A DNA stretch of 64,000 nucleotides from contig JADCRB010000062.1 of assembly GCA_021464245.1 (NCBI GenBank), positions 144,616-208,615 of the forward strand, written 5' to 3'. The position numbers and the translations under genes are program-made. Positions within the stretch are counted from its first letter, which is position 1, and each line of letters begins with the position of its first letter. The notes under the pieces are model-generated. The model searched no databases, had not been told where the DNA came from, and saw only the letters and a program-made list of their open reading frames with translations. The stretch is from Carallia brachiata (lineage: Eukaryota; Streptophyta; Magnoliopsida; Malpighiales; Rhizophoraceae). Below are positions 35,601 through 47,510 of the stretch, in pieces.

Positions 35601-36438
35601 TTAATTATTTTAAATCTTAAATTTAAATATTTAATAATAAAAAAATAATATTTTTTTGATCTTTCGTTTAAATTTTATATTTATTTATTTATAAAAATAC
35701 ACGACATTATTTAAAAACGATGTATGATATAAGCGTAACTCGATTTAAGCATGATCAATCGTCTAAGTACATTATAGTTTAAGTACGATCAATGACTTAA
35801 ATTAAGGTGAGAGGCTCAATAATGGCAAGATGAGTGGCCAAAGCACAGTCGATGAGCGGCTCAAATACTGTACGACACGAACTCATAATACTTGGTCTTA
35901 TAGGCCGCGTTGGACTTATTATCTAAATTTTTAAACACAGTACAGTATAACACAAAAGATAAATAGATCGTGTTAAGGCACAATATAAAATAAATAAATT
36001 TCTAAAAATTGATCGTACATAACATGGCATGTCTCATTTAACATGTCTTGGCGGAACTTTTTGCTGGAAATATTTGTGGCCCTATTTTATTTTCAAATTC
36101 ACCGTCAAATAATGGGTTAAAAAAAAAGCATGTTGACCGGAAAGCATAAGAACAAGAACTTTTTTGATTAATTATTGTTAAAATTGGTGAACTGCCCTCT
36201 TGGAAAATGGCATTGTTACTACAACACGTTGAATTAGAATAACGCATGATCAAATGTATTTTATTGTCCTCTCTGTCTCTCTCATGTCTGTCTTACCTGC
36301 CCTTTCCAAATTCATGTACAGGGCCTTGAAGGGGAAATTACTCGAAGATCACTAACACATAGGTCATGGGCTCAGTCCTCCTCCAAAGACCCTTTACGCC
36401 ATGGATTTGCATCCTGTCACCATTGCATGTCGAAGTGA
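32678..36438 (+). pseudogene. GT14 (DUF266, core-2/I-branching type) glycosyltransferase pseudogene
   Basis: Family members are Golgi type II membrane glycosyltransferases. Exon 1 (32678-32932) has a basic N-terminus, a membrane anchor (VLTTLLLGFCFRSLVLM) and PKIAFLFIAWNRL. Exon 2 (about 33028-33144) has YVHWRPGFLFNKATTRSQYF, exon 3 (33695-33795) VDWGESNMIQAERI, exon 4 (34013-34084) CIPLYNFGYTY then an in-frame TAG, exon 5 (34323-about 34412) VILTRKLANVAVNDTTVFPM, exon 6 (34920-34982) CIPDEHYVQTL, and exon 7 (36322-36438) GLEGEITRRSLTH before a frameshift. The first donor is GC, the exon 2 acceptor lacks AG, and the exon between 4 and 5 and everything after exon 7 are missing. An hAT-type element (35040-36050) sits in the last intron. 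It is clearly dead. Confidence 0.88.
35040..36050. mobile_element. Non-autonomous hAT-type element in GT14 intron
   Basis: The ends AGGCATGTCAA and TTAACATGTCTTG are imperfect inverted repeats. Eight-base flanks GAGGAACT (35032-35039) and GCGGAACT (36051-36058) differ at one base. The left part is GC-rich (GGGCCAGGCGGCC), the centre AT-rich with an AT run at 35377-35400. No transposase frame is seen. Confidence 0.65.
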
Positions 36439-36445
36439 CTTCTAC

Positions 36446-36524
36446 CTTATTTTTTTTATTAATTCGTCAGCGTCGGGATAATATCTTCTCGATTTTCCGT
36501 GCATAATCCCTTTTTCTTTTCCTG
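36446..36524 (+). repeat. Orphan fragment of DUF295 leader
   Basis: TTATTAATTCGTCAGCGTCGGG, followed by ATATCTTCTCGATTTTC and GTGCATAAT, matches the leader of DUF295 copies 1 (about 700-755) and 2 (about 43362-43415). No DUF295 coding sequence follows. The fragment starts eight bases after the last recognisable GT14 codon. Confidence 0.8.
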
Positions 36525-39477
36525 TTTTTTTATTTTTTTGCCTTTTTTAAAGATAAAAAAATCATTTTAATGTAATATCTTATTTTGTCAAATATTTGTT
36601 AAATATGAAATAAAATAAATTTAATTATATTTAAACATAATATAAATGAATAATTTAAATTGTTTTATATTATTTTAATATTATATTTAGTTTGTATATC
36701 AAATATATCTTAATAATATAAGATATGATAAGTTTATTTTAACATATTTTATGTAATATAATACTAATTTATCTTATATTATCATATTTTATATTATATT
36801 ATTAAACACATCTTCGAAGAATACTTACTGTTAAATTAGGTTTCCTACTTGTGAATTAACGGGACTATCAACTCCCAATGTTTTTCCTGAACTAGCTCCA
36901 TTCGGAAATTTCTGCATACATTTTTTCTTTTTGTGATTTGACTTTCTTTGAATCACAACTCCCAATGGGCTTTTTTCGTAATGTTTTTTTTTTTGTTGTC
37001 TTTCTTCACATGTCCAGGCCCCAGGGTGGGGGAGGGGGAAAGGGTAATTGTCTTTTCTGTTTTTTTTTTTTTTTTGACCAACAAAGGGAAAAGATTCATT
37101 GCATATAGGAAAAGATTACGCATTCAAAGGTGTAAAAATCTACTATACATAAATCTCTGCAACCTAAGCCTATCCTAGAGATTTAGAAGTGAACAGACTA
37201 TAAATAAGATACAAAACTGACTAGATAATATTCAGATCTAAAGCTCAAATTCAATTCGGTCTACAGAGCAACAGAAAATACCTTGCTCCACAACCTCCCT
37301 TGATCGGAAGAGACTGGAACCGAAAGTCGCCGGTGTCAACAGTAATGCCGTCAACGCGGCACTTACCTGTTACGAGCTTGAGGAAGATGATTTTTCCATT
37401 CCTTTATTCTTTTATTTTTCTCTTGTAAAATAAAATTCATTGTTGGGTTGGTAACCGCGTTAAGTAGGACTGCAATCGTTTGAAGAAGATATTAATGGGG
37501 TGTTGCCGTTGATAGGACGGGATTAACAACTGTAGTAAAACACATCGTTTCACTGAAGTGGTTAAGGAAGTTAACGAAGAGTGAAATCAATTTTCTCTTC
37601 TCTAAAATTTTGTTCTCTCTCTTTCCCTTTCTTTCTTTCTCTTTCTATTCTTCCTCTTACCTTCTCTCTAATCCTACTTTACTTTCTGTTCAAGGTCTTG
37701 ATTGAATAAACCCATTTCTTTCAAGAAAACCTTATAGAAAATCCCCAAAATCCCTAATTCCAACTCTGAGACCTGACATCGGCATCGAGCTACCAACAGA
37801 CCAACACTGCCACCAGACACCAAGCATCAAAACTGCAAGAAAACACGAAAGCCGGATTGCGCGTCACGTTTCTCTTTCTTCACCACCCCAATCTCCATCT
37901 CTCTCTCTCTTCATGGTCTCCATCTCTCTCTATCTCCCTCCAAGGGCCAAGACAGCTTCAAGAACAGCAGCGGCAACAACAAAGGAATGAGTATAGAAAA
38001 AAAAAATTACAGATTTAATAAAAAAAACACGAAAACTGTCCTTACCTTATTACAGCTCTGCATCATTATACTCAATTAATTTCACTAATTTTTATTTGCA
38101 AATCATATTTAATAATAAAAATTATCAGATTTAATAATTTATTTTTTAAATTTTTTATTTTGATCTAGTTATTGGATTGTTCTTTTCTTTTTCAATAATT
38201 CTGTATATCTAAGGAATTTTAAATTAATCAATTTTTCCTTTTTTTTCCTCCTAATTTAACGACCCAGATCGGCCTCTCTATAACTGGGTTTCGTTACTTT
38301 TTCACCCCTATTTTCTCTTTCTATAATTATTCTCTCTCCTATTCTCTGTTTACTAATGTCTCTCTGTTATCTCTATCAAGGAGAAGCTTGTAGCCTTCGT
38401 TTTCCTTTTCTTGTTTGGTTATCCAGAAATTATTGAAAAAATTAAGAACCGATTTTTGTTTGTTGGTCTTCTTCATTTTTGCATACTTTTGGGTGCTCCG
38501 AGGGTGGAAATATGTCCACCTATGAAAGAAAAAGAAGCATTACATGGCTTTTTTTTTTTTTCGACTCAACTTAAAAAATAACCTAGGTCAGACGCAGCAT
38601 CACGATTTAACATTGGTTTACAAAAATTGAAAATTATTAATTTATTAATAATTTTTTTAACATTATACCTTAAATAGACAATTTTTAAAATCTCAATTTA
38701 ACAATAAACAATCAAAAAACTTAATGATCTAAAAATAGATTTTATCCCATCGAGGAGGGATATTGTTAGATACATAATAGAGGCGCATTGAGGTAAATAG
38801 CATAAAAAGCGCATCAAGAATATGCAAATACTATCATTTAAGATGTTGATTTAATAATAAGTCAACGTGATTTTCTATACTTGGATTCTCTCTTAATCGA
38901 ACCATGCTACAGACCCCTTTAATCAAAAGTTGTGATACACAGCATTAAGCTTAATCACACTTGATCCTATCAATACTCAGTAGATAGATCAGTCCCTACT
39001 TGATCCCATCAATACTCAGTAGATAAATCAGTTCCTTTAGAATTGTTAAATATGACTCAAACAAACAAAAATCACTCTGATCCGTCCCAAGCCGTCCCAA
39101 AGAATCGATGGCTGACAGGCCTAAAAAAATTTTTTTTTTATTAAAAAAAAAACAAGCAATTAGTCGCTTAGTTAGCAAGCGATGCACCAGTAACGCGGAC
39201 GCTTAGCTGGTTTGGACTATTATTAGCGTTTGCTACGATGATTTTACGAATCCATAATAAAGTCAATATTATGAAGCAACGGCTTAAAATCAAACTAAAA
39301 TTAAAAGGCAAATAAAATACAAACATAAGATTTTCCGATGTACCAAAAAAATATAAACAACAAACGTAAGGGATAAGGCTGCTTGATAATTAAGATCCCA
39401 AAACAAAAATGAAACAAGTTCCAAGACAGAGAAACATACTGAACGAGTTTACTTATGTGATAGATCAATCTCCCTTG
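36525..39477. other. Intergenic DNA, no gene recognised
   Basis: AT-rich to 36800. A long T run followed by GACCAACAAAGGGAAAAG at 37055-37095 looks like the tail of a minus-strand retroposon, with non-coding DNA of even composition to about 37400. Positions 37560-37990 are pyrimidine-rich and resemble a 5' UTR, but no coding frame follows on either strand. A 39-bp tandem duplication lies at 38960-39037. Confidence 0.45.
38960..39037. repeat. 39-bp tandem duplication
   Basis: Two adjacent units of CTTGATCCYATCAATACTCAGTAGATARATCAG with few differences: 38960-38998 and 38999-39037. Confidence 0.9.
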
Positions 39478-40857
39478 CTAACCACACATATTCGGAGCAA
39501 TCCACACGGCAGGAGGATCTTCAATTTCTAAATGATCAATCCCCATAAATGGATGATAATAATCCACCGAGTCATCTTCCAAGTTGAAGACACCCACATC
39601 ATGATTGGTTCGATCATCACGACGACAACTATAATTTTTATAGGTCATACTTAGCTCATCATCTGCAAAATAAATTGAATTTTCCATCAATCCTGGGAAG
39701 TCTCTAGTAGAAAGAGAGAACGGACTTGTCTGACCTACAAATAAAGCCCGATCCTGCAAGTGTTCTACACGAGTCCAATTTGTAGGTGATGCAAGATCAA
39801 ATTTGTAGACATCAAAGTCAATAGTATTGTAGCTGCTGCTATTGTAGGGAGGATTACAACATAAGTTCCTTAAAAGATGCCTAACAACTAGTAGCAAATC
39901 TCCACACGACTCCACTAAATAAAGCTTCTTGATTCGTAGCCTTCCCGAGATTTCTTCAGATCCCTGGTACTTGGGCATGGGGTAATCTACATACCTGTCG
40001 ACTGAAATTCTTTTTATAGAAGATGGGTCATGGACATCCCAAGCTTCTATTGTTCCATGGGAACTAATGACATAAAATAGTTGGTCTTTGCTACAATATG
40101 TGACCGAATCATAATGGTCATATGGTGCCGGCACATCAACCCAAGTTGTATCCCCGAGCTTACAAAAAGCAAGGCGTGTTCTTAGATCTCCGCCATATAG
40201 AGCCATAACTGTGCAATTACTATTGCTTATAGTTGAGGCTGACGATGGAAGCGATGACAAAGCAAGTTGTCTTACAAGGCAATGGTAGAGTTCATGTCTT
40301 ATATCCCGGAAATGGAAGGACTGAAATCCACGCAATCGTAATCTGTACTTTTCTGCCGAGCCATCCCAGTTTCGAGTCACACCCACTACACAGGGAAGTG
40401 ATGTCAAGGATGGGAGTTCGATGACATCCTCAGATCTTTCTGAGGATGTAGAGAATAGAGGAGCCCATAGGTACAACCCGCATTCGTTGAAGTCAGCAAA
40501 GGCCACAAAACCGTTAGAAGACCAGAAATAGCGAGCAGTATTTGGCAGTATACTGCTCCTTTTCTTCTTAATGCCAAAAACTTGTTTATTCACAGGATTG
40601 AAAAAACGAAACACATTCTCGCCGGTGGCTTCGATGTTAACAGACGGCAGAACCAGATGGGGAGCCTGATCGGTGATGCAACTGACAAGCGGTGGCAACC
40701 TAGTTGACGACTGCGGCTGAGGTTTCTCCTGGTGAGAAGGCCTACTCGTCATATAAGTACTAAATGATGCATGGAATCGGAGACCCCAAGCAGCGGCACC
40801 ATCGAACTTAGGAATTCCACCGGTAACATAATGCATGAGAAATTTTGGAGTGACCAT
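39478..40857 (-). CDS. DUF295 / KIB1-4 beta-propeller protein, intact
   Basis: This is a 459-residue uninterrupted frame and the only intact host gene here. Family features are FRFFNPVNKQVF, a GLYLWAPL blade, AFCKLGDTTWVDV, then IEAWDV, LYLVESCGDLLLVVRH, ALFVGQTSPFSLS, NSIYFADDE, DVGVFNLEDDS and the closing PPAVWIAPN. No F-box precedes the propeller. The N-terminus is basic and rich in Ser and Thr, which suggests an organelle-targeting peptide, as reported for the DUF295 organellar (DOA) group. An upstream exon at 41731-41766 could supply a better presequence; joining it in phase at 40806 would replace the first 16 residues. The exact biochemical role of the family is not settled. It is the intact relative of the two broken copies at 868 and 43523, in opposite orientation. 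Confidence 0.9.
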   Translation of the reverse strand: MVTPKFLMHYVTGGIPKFDGAAAWGLRFHASFSTYMTSRPSHQEKPQPQSSTRLPPLVSCITDQAPHLVLPSVNIEATGENVFRFFNPVNKQVFGIKKKRSSILPNTARYFWSSNGFVAFADFNECGLYLWAPLFSTSSERSEDVIELPSLTSLPCVVGVTRNWDGSAEKYRLRLRGFQSFHFRDIRHELYHCLVRQLALSSLPSSASTISNSNCTVMALYGGDLRTRLAFCKLGDTTWVDVPAPYDHYDSVTYCSKDQLFYVISSHGTIEAWDVHDPSSIKRISVDRYVDYPMPKYQGSEEISGRLRIKKLYLVESCGDLLLVVRHLLRNLCCNPPYNSSSYNTIDFDVYKFDLASPTNWTRVEHLQDRALFVGQTSPFSLSTRDFPGLMENSIYFADDELSMTYKNYSCRRDDRTNHDVGVFNLEDDSVDYYHPFMGIDHLEIEDPPAVWIAPNMCG

Positions 40858-41730
40858 AACAATTAATGAAAGAATAGTAAAATTGCCAGAAGAGAAATTT
40901 GATTTACAGTTAACTTAAAATAATTTAGTCATGCCTTTGAAACCAAAACTAGATCAGCTAACAAGCAAGCTGGGCTCCTAATTAACATATAAGACGTGAA
41001 AATTGAACACTTCAAACAAGTCAGTTAAAGAAGAAGACATCGTCAAAACAAAGCCATCAAAAAAACCAATCAAAAAAACCAAAGAACCAGTGGTAGTCTA
41101 TACAGAACTTCGTGGACAACAGCTAACAATGATTAATGTCTATTAATAAAAAAAAAAAGACAAAAGAAAAATTAGATAAAAGGTATTGGATCAAACCATC
41201 TAATACAGTACATGAACCTACAATTCTGCAGCAGTAGGTCAATTCTGCGGCAGTATTCTTCTCCATGTACCGAGCATAAGATTAAGGAAAAATATTTAAG
41301 GTACAGAATTTATGAAATTAAATTACTTTGTACATTATAACGGAAATGATAATTAAAAAAAATTAAAATTCAATTGTAAAAATACATAAAAGTTTAGCAC
41401 TAATTTTTTTTCTCTCTAAAAAAAGGTAAGGATGACCCTTCAGCATCTAGATCTCGGGAATGTTCATGAGCTTGGGGGATCGTTGATATAACAAATTAAT
41501 ATAAGTAAGGCTGAAAAATTAGGGAAATAAAAAACTGAGAATGATATGTTATTACTTATTAGAGTCCAATATATAAAATTCACATGGAAGTCCACCAACT
41601 AAAAAGACAGTAAATAAATAGTGTCGGAATCCGTCCTAGTACAATCAACGAAAAAAATTTAAGTACTTTCAGGGCTTGATGTTAATAAAAGCTGAATTTT
41701 TTTATGAAAAAGCGAAATAATAGAAAGTAC

Positions 41731-41766
41731 CTTCAAGTGCTGCAGCGATCTCGTTGAAAGCTTCAT
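41731..41766 (-). other. Possible first coding exon of the intact DUF295 gene
   Basis: The minus strand reads ATG then KLSTRSLQHLK, followed by the donor GTACTT. Twelve codons end in phase 0. An acceptor CCTAAG before TTCGATGG at 40806 is also in phase 0, giving MKLSTRSLQHLK joined to FDGAAAWGL. Its Arg/Lys/Ser composition without acidic residues is typical of mitochondrial presequences. The alternative is that the intron lies in the 5' UTR and translation starts at 40857. Confidence 0.45.
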
Positions 41767-41936
41767 GTTTGGAGAAGGTTTGGAGTCGTCGAGTTCGAGT
41801 TCGAACCAATTAATTGACAAAAAAAAAAGGGGAAAAAAAAAAAGTAGACACAGAGAAAAGACAGAAGCAGAAAAGATCTATCGACTGGATCTTTAGATGA
41901 TATTTTTTAAAGACGGAAGACTTTGAAACGACCGCC

Positions 41937-41944
41937 TAGGGTTT
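41937..41944 (-). promoter_or_regulatory. Telo-box AAACCCTA upstream of DUF295 gene
   Basis: AAACCCTA on the minus strand, about 170 bp before the ATG of the possible first exon. Telo-boxes are common near transcription starts of plant housekeeping and organelle-related genes. Confidence 0.35.
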
Positions 41945-42596
41945 AAGAGATAGAAGGGCAGAAGACAGACTCCAAAGTGGGGGCGTCCTTTAAACTGCTG
42001 TTGTACTTTAAGTTGGGGTTTGCTAATGTCACCATGCGGTGACTTGAACATTGGAGAATTAGGGAACTAGTAATAGTTGTCTCGCGCCATCGAACTTGTC
42101 TTCCTTTCCCTCTCTTGCACAGCCACAAAATTTAACGCATCACTTGTTGATATTATTAGTGGGATTCAGTTTGTGCTGCACTGTGATTATATTTTTTTCT
42201 CACTATTTTTAATTATTTTTATTTTTATTTTAATTCAATTATCTAATTATTTTCAGTTTTATTGATTTGAAAAAAAATTTTACTTTAAAGAATTATTAAT
42301 TTATTATATCTATTATTATACAGTTTTACTATTAATATAGATTTTTAATGTCACTTTCTTTTTTGACAAAGACAAATTACTTAATTATTTTTATTTTATT
42401 GGTCAAAACAAATTTTTTTTGTTTTGAGAAAATAATAATTTGTTATTTATTATGCTCATGTTACTATATAGTATGATCATCAATTTAAATTTTTATTCGG
42501 TAACATTCTATCCTTATTTAGGTGTGTTTTTAAAAAAATAAATTGATTTTCACTATTTTTTTAATTTAATCATTATTGTTCACTGATTCTTTACGA

Positions 42597-43522
42597 TCAT
42601 TTAATTTTAATATTCAAATGTTGATACCAAATAATTAATTACCATTTGAAAAAAAAAATTAATTACCATAATAATATAGTGGGATGCAGGAATACTAGCT
42701 AAGTACAACACCAACGACGGTTTGTTGGAATAATAAGAGATTTCATATCCCTTAAATAAGATCTCAAATTTGACTTTTATAAATAAAAAAAAACGACACT
42801 GAAAGAACAGCCTCACAATATAAGTTCAATGATGATCAAATTAAATTAGTGTGAAACTCAATGAGATCTATTAGATATCGAGATAAGACAAAAAAAAAAT
42901 AAGTAAGTATAACTGTTGCTATTAAGAATAAAAAATTTATCTAAAATAAAAATTTTAGTGAGATAACCTTATATCACGTCAAATAATCAATTAACATAAT
43001 TTTGGTCACATTCTGAAACATTGATTAATTTATCAAAAATTTCTTTATTCTTAAATATAATATTAACTGTAAGATTTATCTTAAAAATTATCTCTAAAAT
43101 GAGAAATATATATATAAATATAAGAAAATAGATATAAAAATGATCTAATATAAAAAAACGCTGTCTCTACATGTCGTTGTCATATACCCCAGAAGCATTA
43201 AACTAACCTAAACCCTCCAGACAGACGATATTATCGCAGTAGCGTTTTGGTCGCCGTCGCAATCTACACTCTTCTTTGCATGTGGTGAGTCCTTAATCTT
43301 TCTTTCAATTCTTGAATATGAAAGTGTAGAGGAGTTTGAGAAATTTCTTGTTTTATTTTTATGATTAATTCGTCAGCGTCGGGAATATATCTTCTCGATT
43401 TTCTGTGCATTATGCTTTTTTGTATTTCCTGTAATCCTGTTCTTTATTCTGTGCCTTTCTGTACATTTAATTCCGCTTTATTATTATTATTTTTTTTTTG
43501 TTAATTATTAGCAAGATTCATC
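42597..43522 (+). promoter_or_regulatory. Upstream region and leader of DUF295 copy 2
   Basis: It matches 1-867 with clear divergence; near the leader I count about 11 mismatches in 135 bases. The TTTGCAG|GTGG donor of copy 1 reads TTTGCATGTGG here. The acceptor-like TTATTAG before the ATG at 43523 is kept. Confidence 0.5.
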
Positions 43523-44827
43523 ATGAGGACTCCAATCGTTAGAACTATGAATCTGGGTGATGCTGGACGATTCTCCTGTACTTGGACCAGCAGCACATCT
43601 CTATTGGAAGAGCTGATTAGCACATATTCGAGCCCATCGCCTCCACCACCACCGACACCAGCGGCAGCATCTCAGGCGGATGCTGCACCGCCACCGCTAA
43701 TGATGCTTCCTAGGATGGGCGTGCGCAAAGATGGTGGCTTGTTCTACCGGCTTTTCAACCCCGTTGACAAGAAATTCAGTGTTGTTACGAAGCGCATCAA
43801 TCTTCCTCACACTGCTCAAACGATGACATCATCGAAAGGTTGGGTGACTTCTTTCAACCCTCGTGATGGTGCCTTGTATGTGTGGGATCCCTTGTCTGAT
43901 TCTGACGTGCATAAGGATGTCCTTAAGTGCCGTCTGCTGGAACTCTCCCTATTGTGGTGGACATTCGATTTGTCCGGCGAAATGGTTCTCCTACGACTAC
44001 CATCAGAGATTTTGCTCTTTTCGAATTTATCAGGCACCGAGCTAAGCTGACTAACAGAGAGATGGCATCAACCAATGGATCTTTTTCAAAAGCACCAGAT
44101 GATGACAATCGCTGCATTGCCTTTGGTTGTTATGGATCTGTTCCAGCTCTTCACTACTCTGAGATTGGAGGCTCCGCTGGAAAGCCTTGGATGCCCCTTT
44201 AGGCCATTACGATCAAGTGCTAGCGTCATCTAAAATCGATAGATTATTTTTTCCCGTAATCTTCCTGGAGAGATTGAAGCTTGAAGCTCTAACAAAACGG
44301 ACTTTGGTCACTGAGGCCCATCGTATCTCTTTTAAGAATGATTATCTAATCAAAACAGATTCGAATGGTCGGACTTATTATAAGAAGAGTTTGATTATTT
44401 GGTTGAATCATCTGGGGATCTTTTGTTAGTCACCAGGTACATACACCATTATTTAATGATGACAGGTTTAATGGTATTTCCTATTATAGAACAAATGGAT
44501 TTGTCGTTAGCAAGCTGAATTTTGGTCTAAGAACGTGGGAAGCTGTAAATTGTTTGAACGGATATGCCATATTCTTGGGTGTGAGTGGCGAGAGCTTTTC
44601 TCTTCGTGCTTGTGACCATTCTGGACTTGAGGGAGATGCCATTTATTTTGCCCCTGCCGACAAATTTGGTGAGTATGGTGGTCAGGATTCTGGTGTTTTT
44701 CGCCTGGCAGATGAGAAAATTGATCGATATGATGATCAACTTACTCGCTATCAGAAGCTTGATTGGCGTTATGGTCTACAATACCACCACCTTCTGGGTT
44801 GCTCCTCGTTGTTCACCTTCGCTTTGA
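43523..44827 (+). pseudogene. DUF295 / KIB1-4 beta-propeller protein, copy 2, multiply frameshifted
   Basis: It has the same gene content as copy 1, starting MRTPIVRTMNLGDAGRF. Up to the stop it differs from 868-2170 by about eight short indels (near 43926, 44176, 44250, 44288, 44385, 44453, 44775 and 44793) and almost no substitutions. Several are lost bases in runs, such as AAGGTG to AAGTG, CCGGCT to CCGCT, and one T fewer in a T run. The frame therefore breaks repeatedly, but all propeller segments are still present in one frame or another. Such a pattern is more typical of consensus errors in long-read assembly than of neutral decay, so an intact gene may lie beneath. Confidence 0.85.
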
Positions 44828-46890
44828 ATGGTAATGATTTCTCTGCTCTACTATCGATGGTGGAAGATGACAACTATTCTTCTGTGCAGCAGTACTATCG
44901 CTGTGTACCGTGGAGAAGACGGTTGTTGTTTGCATAAAGTCTCAGTTTACCAATGAGAAGACTGGTTGTTGATTGGCTAGCTAGTTTTAGCTAGATTGCT
45001 TCTATGATGAGGAGATTCTATTGGTGAACTTGTTTGTTATGATATTTAGTTTGAACTCCTCGTATTTTATTTGTTACTGTTTGCTGTTTTCCTACTCCGA
45101 ATTCTTGGCTTCTATCAGGTTAACTCGCTGTTCTTGAAGGACAACTTGAGCAAATGCATAACTAAGCTGGTGTGTGCTCGATCAATCATTTGGGAAAATT
45201 AGTATCACCACTTACCAATGAATGACAAGTTTGACACCACCTATCAAGTCTTTCCGTTTCCTTTTGTTTTATGTTGTTGATTTGAGCCAAATGAAGGAAA
45301 TTGACTTGTTTGATTTGGAAATTCTTCTTCTTTCTTTGAGTTTTTAAATCATTCTCACTCCCTTATATTTCTCTGATCAATTTTCAGATAAGAGTTTTTT
45401 TTCCTCCCCTCACCTTTTTTAGCTCATTGGTGGAGAATGATGAACTGACAGTAACAACTGCTCGCACATGGGAAATTTGGCAAATGGATTGGAGGCTACC
45501 TGGCAATGCATGGGACAGCCCTCTGGCTCCTCTTAAAGTTCAAAAACTCGTTCATCAAATGAAAGTTCAAGGGGGAGAGGGAAAGAAAAACATTGTCCTC
45601 ATTTTCTCAGCCAAGTAAATGCTCCAGTTTCTTTGGTTGCCTGCAATAATGTTGCAACAAGAGGCCCTTGCCGTGCCCCACAACCATGAGTTCAGTGAGT
45701 GAAGCAGAAGCTTCATCCGAGCAGCACAATTTGCTCTGTGGTTTTGGTCGTGTTTCTTCGAATCTTTCTAATGTCTCATTGTTTGGGTCTCTAGGTTACC
45801 CATTAGTGGTTGTAACGGTGACCTCGAAAATTATTGCAAAGCAAACTCAAAACGTCCTTGCTTAAGCGGGGGGATCCAACTGAAGAGAAAAAAACAACGT
45901 AGTCCAAGTCTGCCAAATAGAATGTCTTGGTGTGCTTGCTGAAGCGGCACATCACGTCGAAGAATCTCAGCATCATCCTTAACTGTTGACATCTTCTCAT
46001 GATCTAGCAAAATTTTTTAAGTTGCAGCTTCCTTGCAGCCTGACTCGGGCTCTTCCATTACAATTATCGGATGCTAAATGGTCTCCTTGGTAACTTTTGA
46101 ATTGACTCAACAGTCCTGGAAGCACTTCCAAGGGAGCCTGATCCACCCATCATTTTGCATTACAATGTTAAGCTCTATGGAAATAAGATTTCCGAGGGTC
46201 CTGTGACAGTGTAAAACACATGGACCGTAAGCTGCAGCTCGTGATGGGGATGACGAAAAGGTTGTTCATCGCCTGCCACTGAGAAAAAAAGAAAGGTAAG
46301 GATTCATGCGACATTCTTTTGGTATCAGGTATCAGGTGCAGCATAAATCAAGAAATTTTGGTTGCTGAATGTGAAGGCATAGGCAAACACAAAGCGTGCA
46401 CCTGTTGCTTGGTTTATTGTTCCATGCAGAGTTCCAATTGCAGTGGTGCTTAACAGTGCCAAGCCCAAAGGGATGTCACAGGCCAGAGGCCTCTTATTTT
46501 GGGGAGAGAGAGGCGATTTATTCTGCTTTCTCCGAGCAAAGGGGCCTCTAGCCCTCTTATGGGTTGGGGCCTCTGACTCCTAAATTCTAATGGAGTCCTT
46601 CTTTAACATAAGAGGTAAACTGATATTAATGGATTAAAATATTTAGACAAAAAATATTAATTTCACTCATTTGTATTTCATTCATAACTTTTTTTTAACA
46701 TATCAACTAAGATGCTAATGTGGTATTTTTAAAATTTTAAATAATTTTTTTAAAAAAATAAAAATTTTATTTTTAATCTATTTAATAAAAAAACAAAATA
46801 GATAATAAAAAAATTCCTCTCTCACTAAAAGCTTTCTCTCCTCTTTCTTCTTCTTCTCTGATTCTTCTTCTTCTCTTCACAATCAATTAG
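44828..46890. other. 3' region of DUF295 copy 2 and unassigned DNA
   Basis: It matches 2171-4330. A few open frames exist (45427-45618, 45803-46000 minus), but they are not kept in frame in A1 and match no family I know. Confidence 0.45.
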
Positions 46891-47510
46891 AAGTTTACAG
46901 TTTAATTAACTGAATTTTTATAATTGTTGATGAACTGAAATTTTCGGTTATGTAAAATTGAAAATTGTTTTGGAATTGAAAATTTTTTTAACTGAAATTC
47001 AGTTAACTAAAAATTTTAATTTAATTCTGATTAACTGTTCGGTTAATTGAATTTAATAACTAAAAAATTTAAAATTATAATATACTAGAAAACGCCGAAA
47101 AGAAGAAAGGAAGTCATCAATTTCTTTCCCAGCTAAGACAAAGTTATGTTTTGAACTCAAAAGTGTTCAAATATATCACAGGCACTGTATATAAAATTTT
47201 TTTTTTGATATATATATATATATATTAAAAAATTATAACTATTATTATATACAAAAAATAAATAAGTAATTAATTAAAAAATAAAAATATTTTATTAATA
47301 TTTACTTGTTAATAATAATATATATATATATATATAAGCATTTCAGTCCAATTCAATTAATTATAATTTTTTATTATTAGAAACTGAAATTAAATAAAAA
47401 ATTTTAATTTTTATTCAATTTGATAAATTGATTAAAAATTAATTTCATTAACTAAAAATTCTATGAAGTTCGATTTGAATTTTTCGATTATTTGAAATTT
47501 TTTATTTTTT
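46890..47510. mobile_element. Degenerate hAT-type MITE relative, A2 copy
   Basis: Counterpart of 4331-4950, with GGTTATGTAAAATTG and TTAACTGTTCGGTTAATTGAAT motifs and AT runs near 47212 and 47320. Ends are not defined. Confidence 0.45.

Larger units (their letters stand above)
40858..42596. other. 5' region of intact DUF295 gene
   Basis: Apart from the possible first exon and the telo-box, this holds probable intron (40858-41730) and promoter DNA. Positions 42150-42596 are AT-rich without visible features. Confidence 0.5.
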
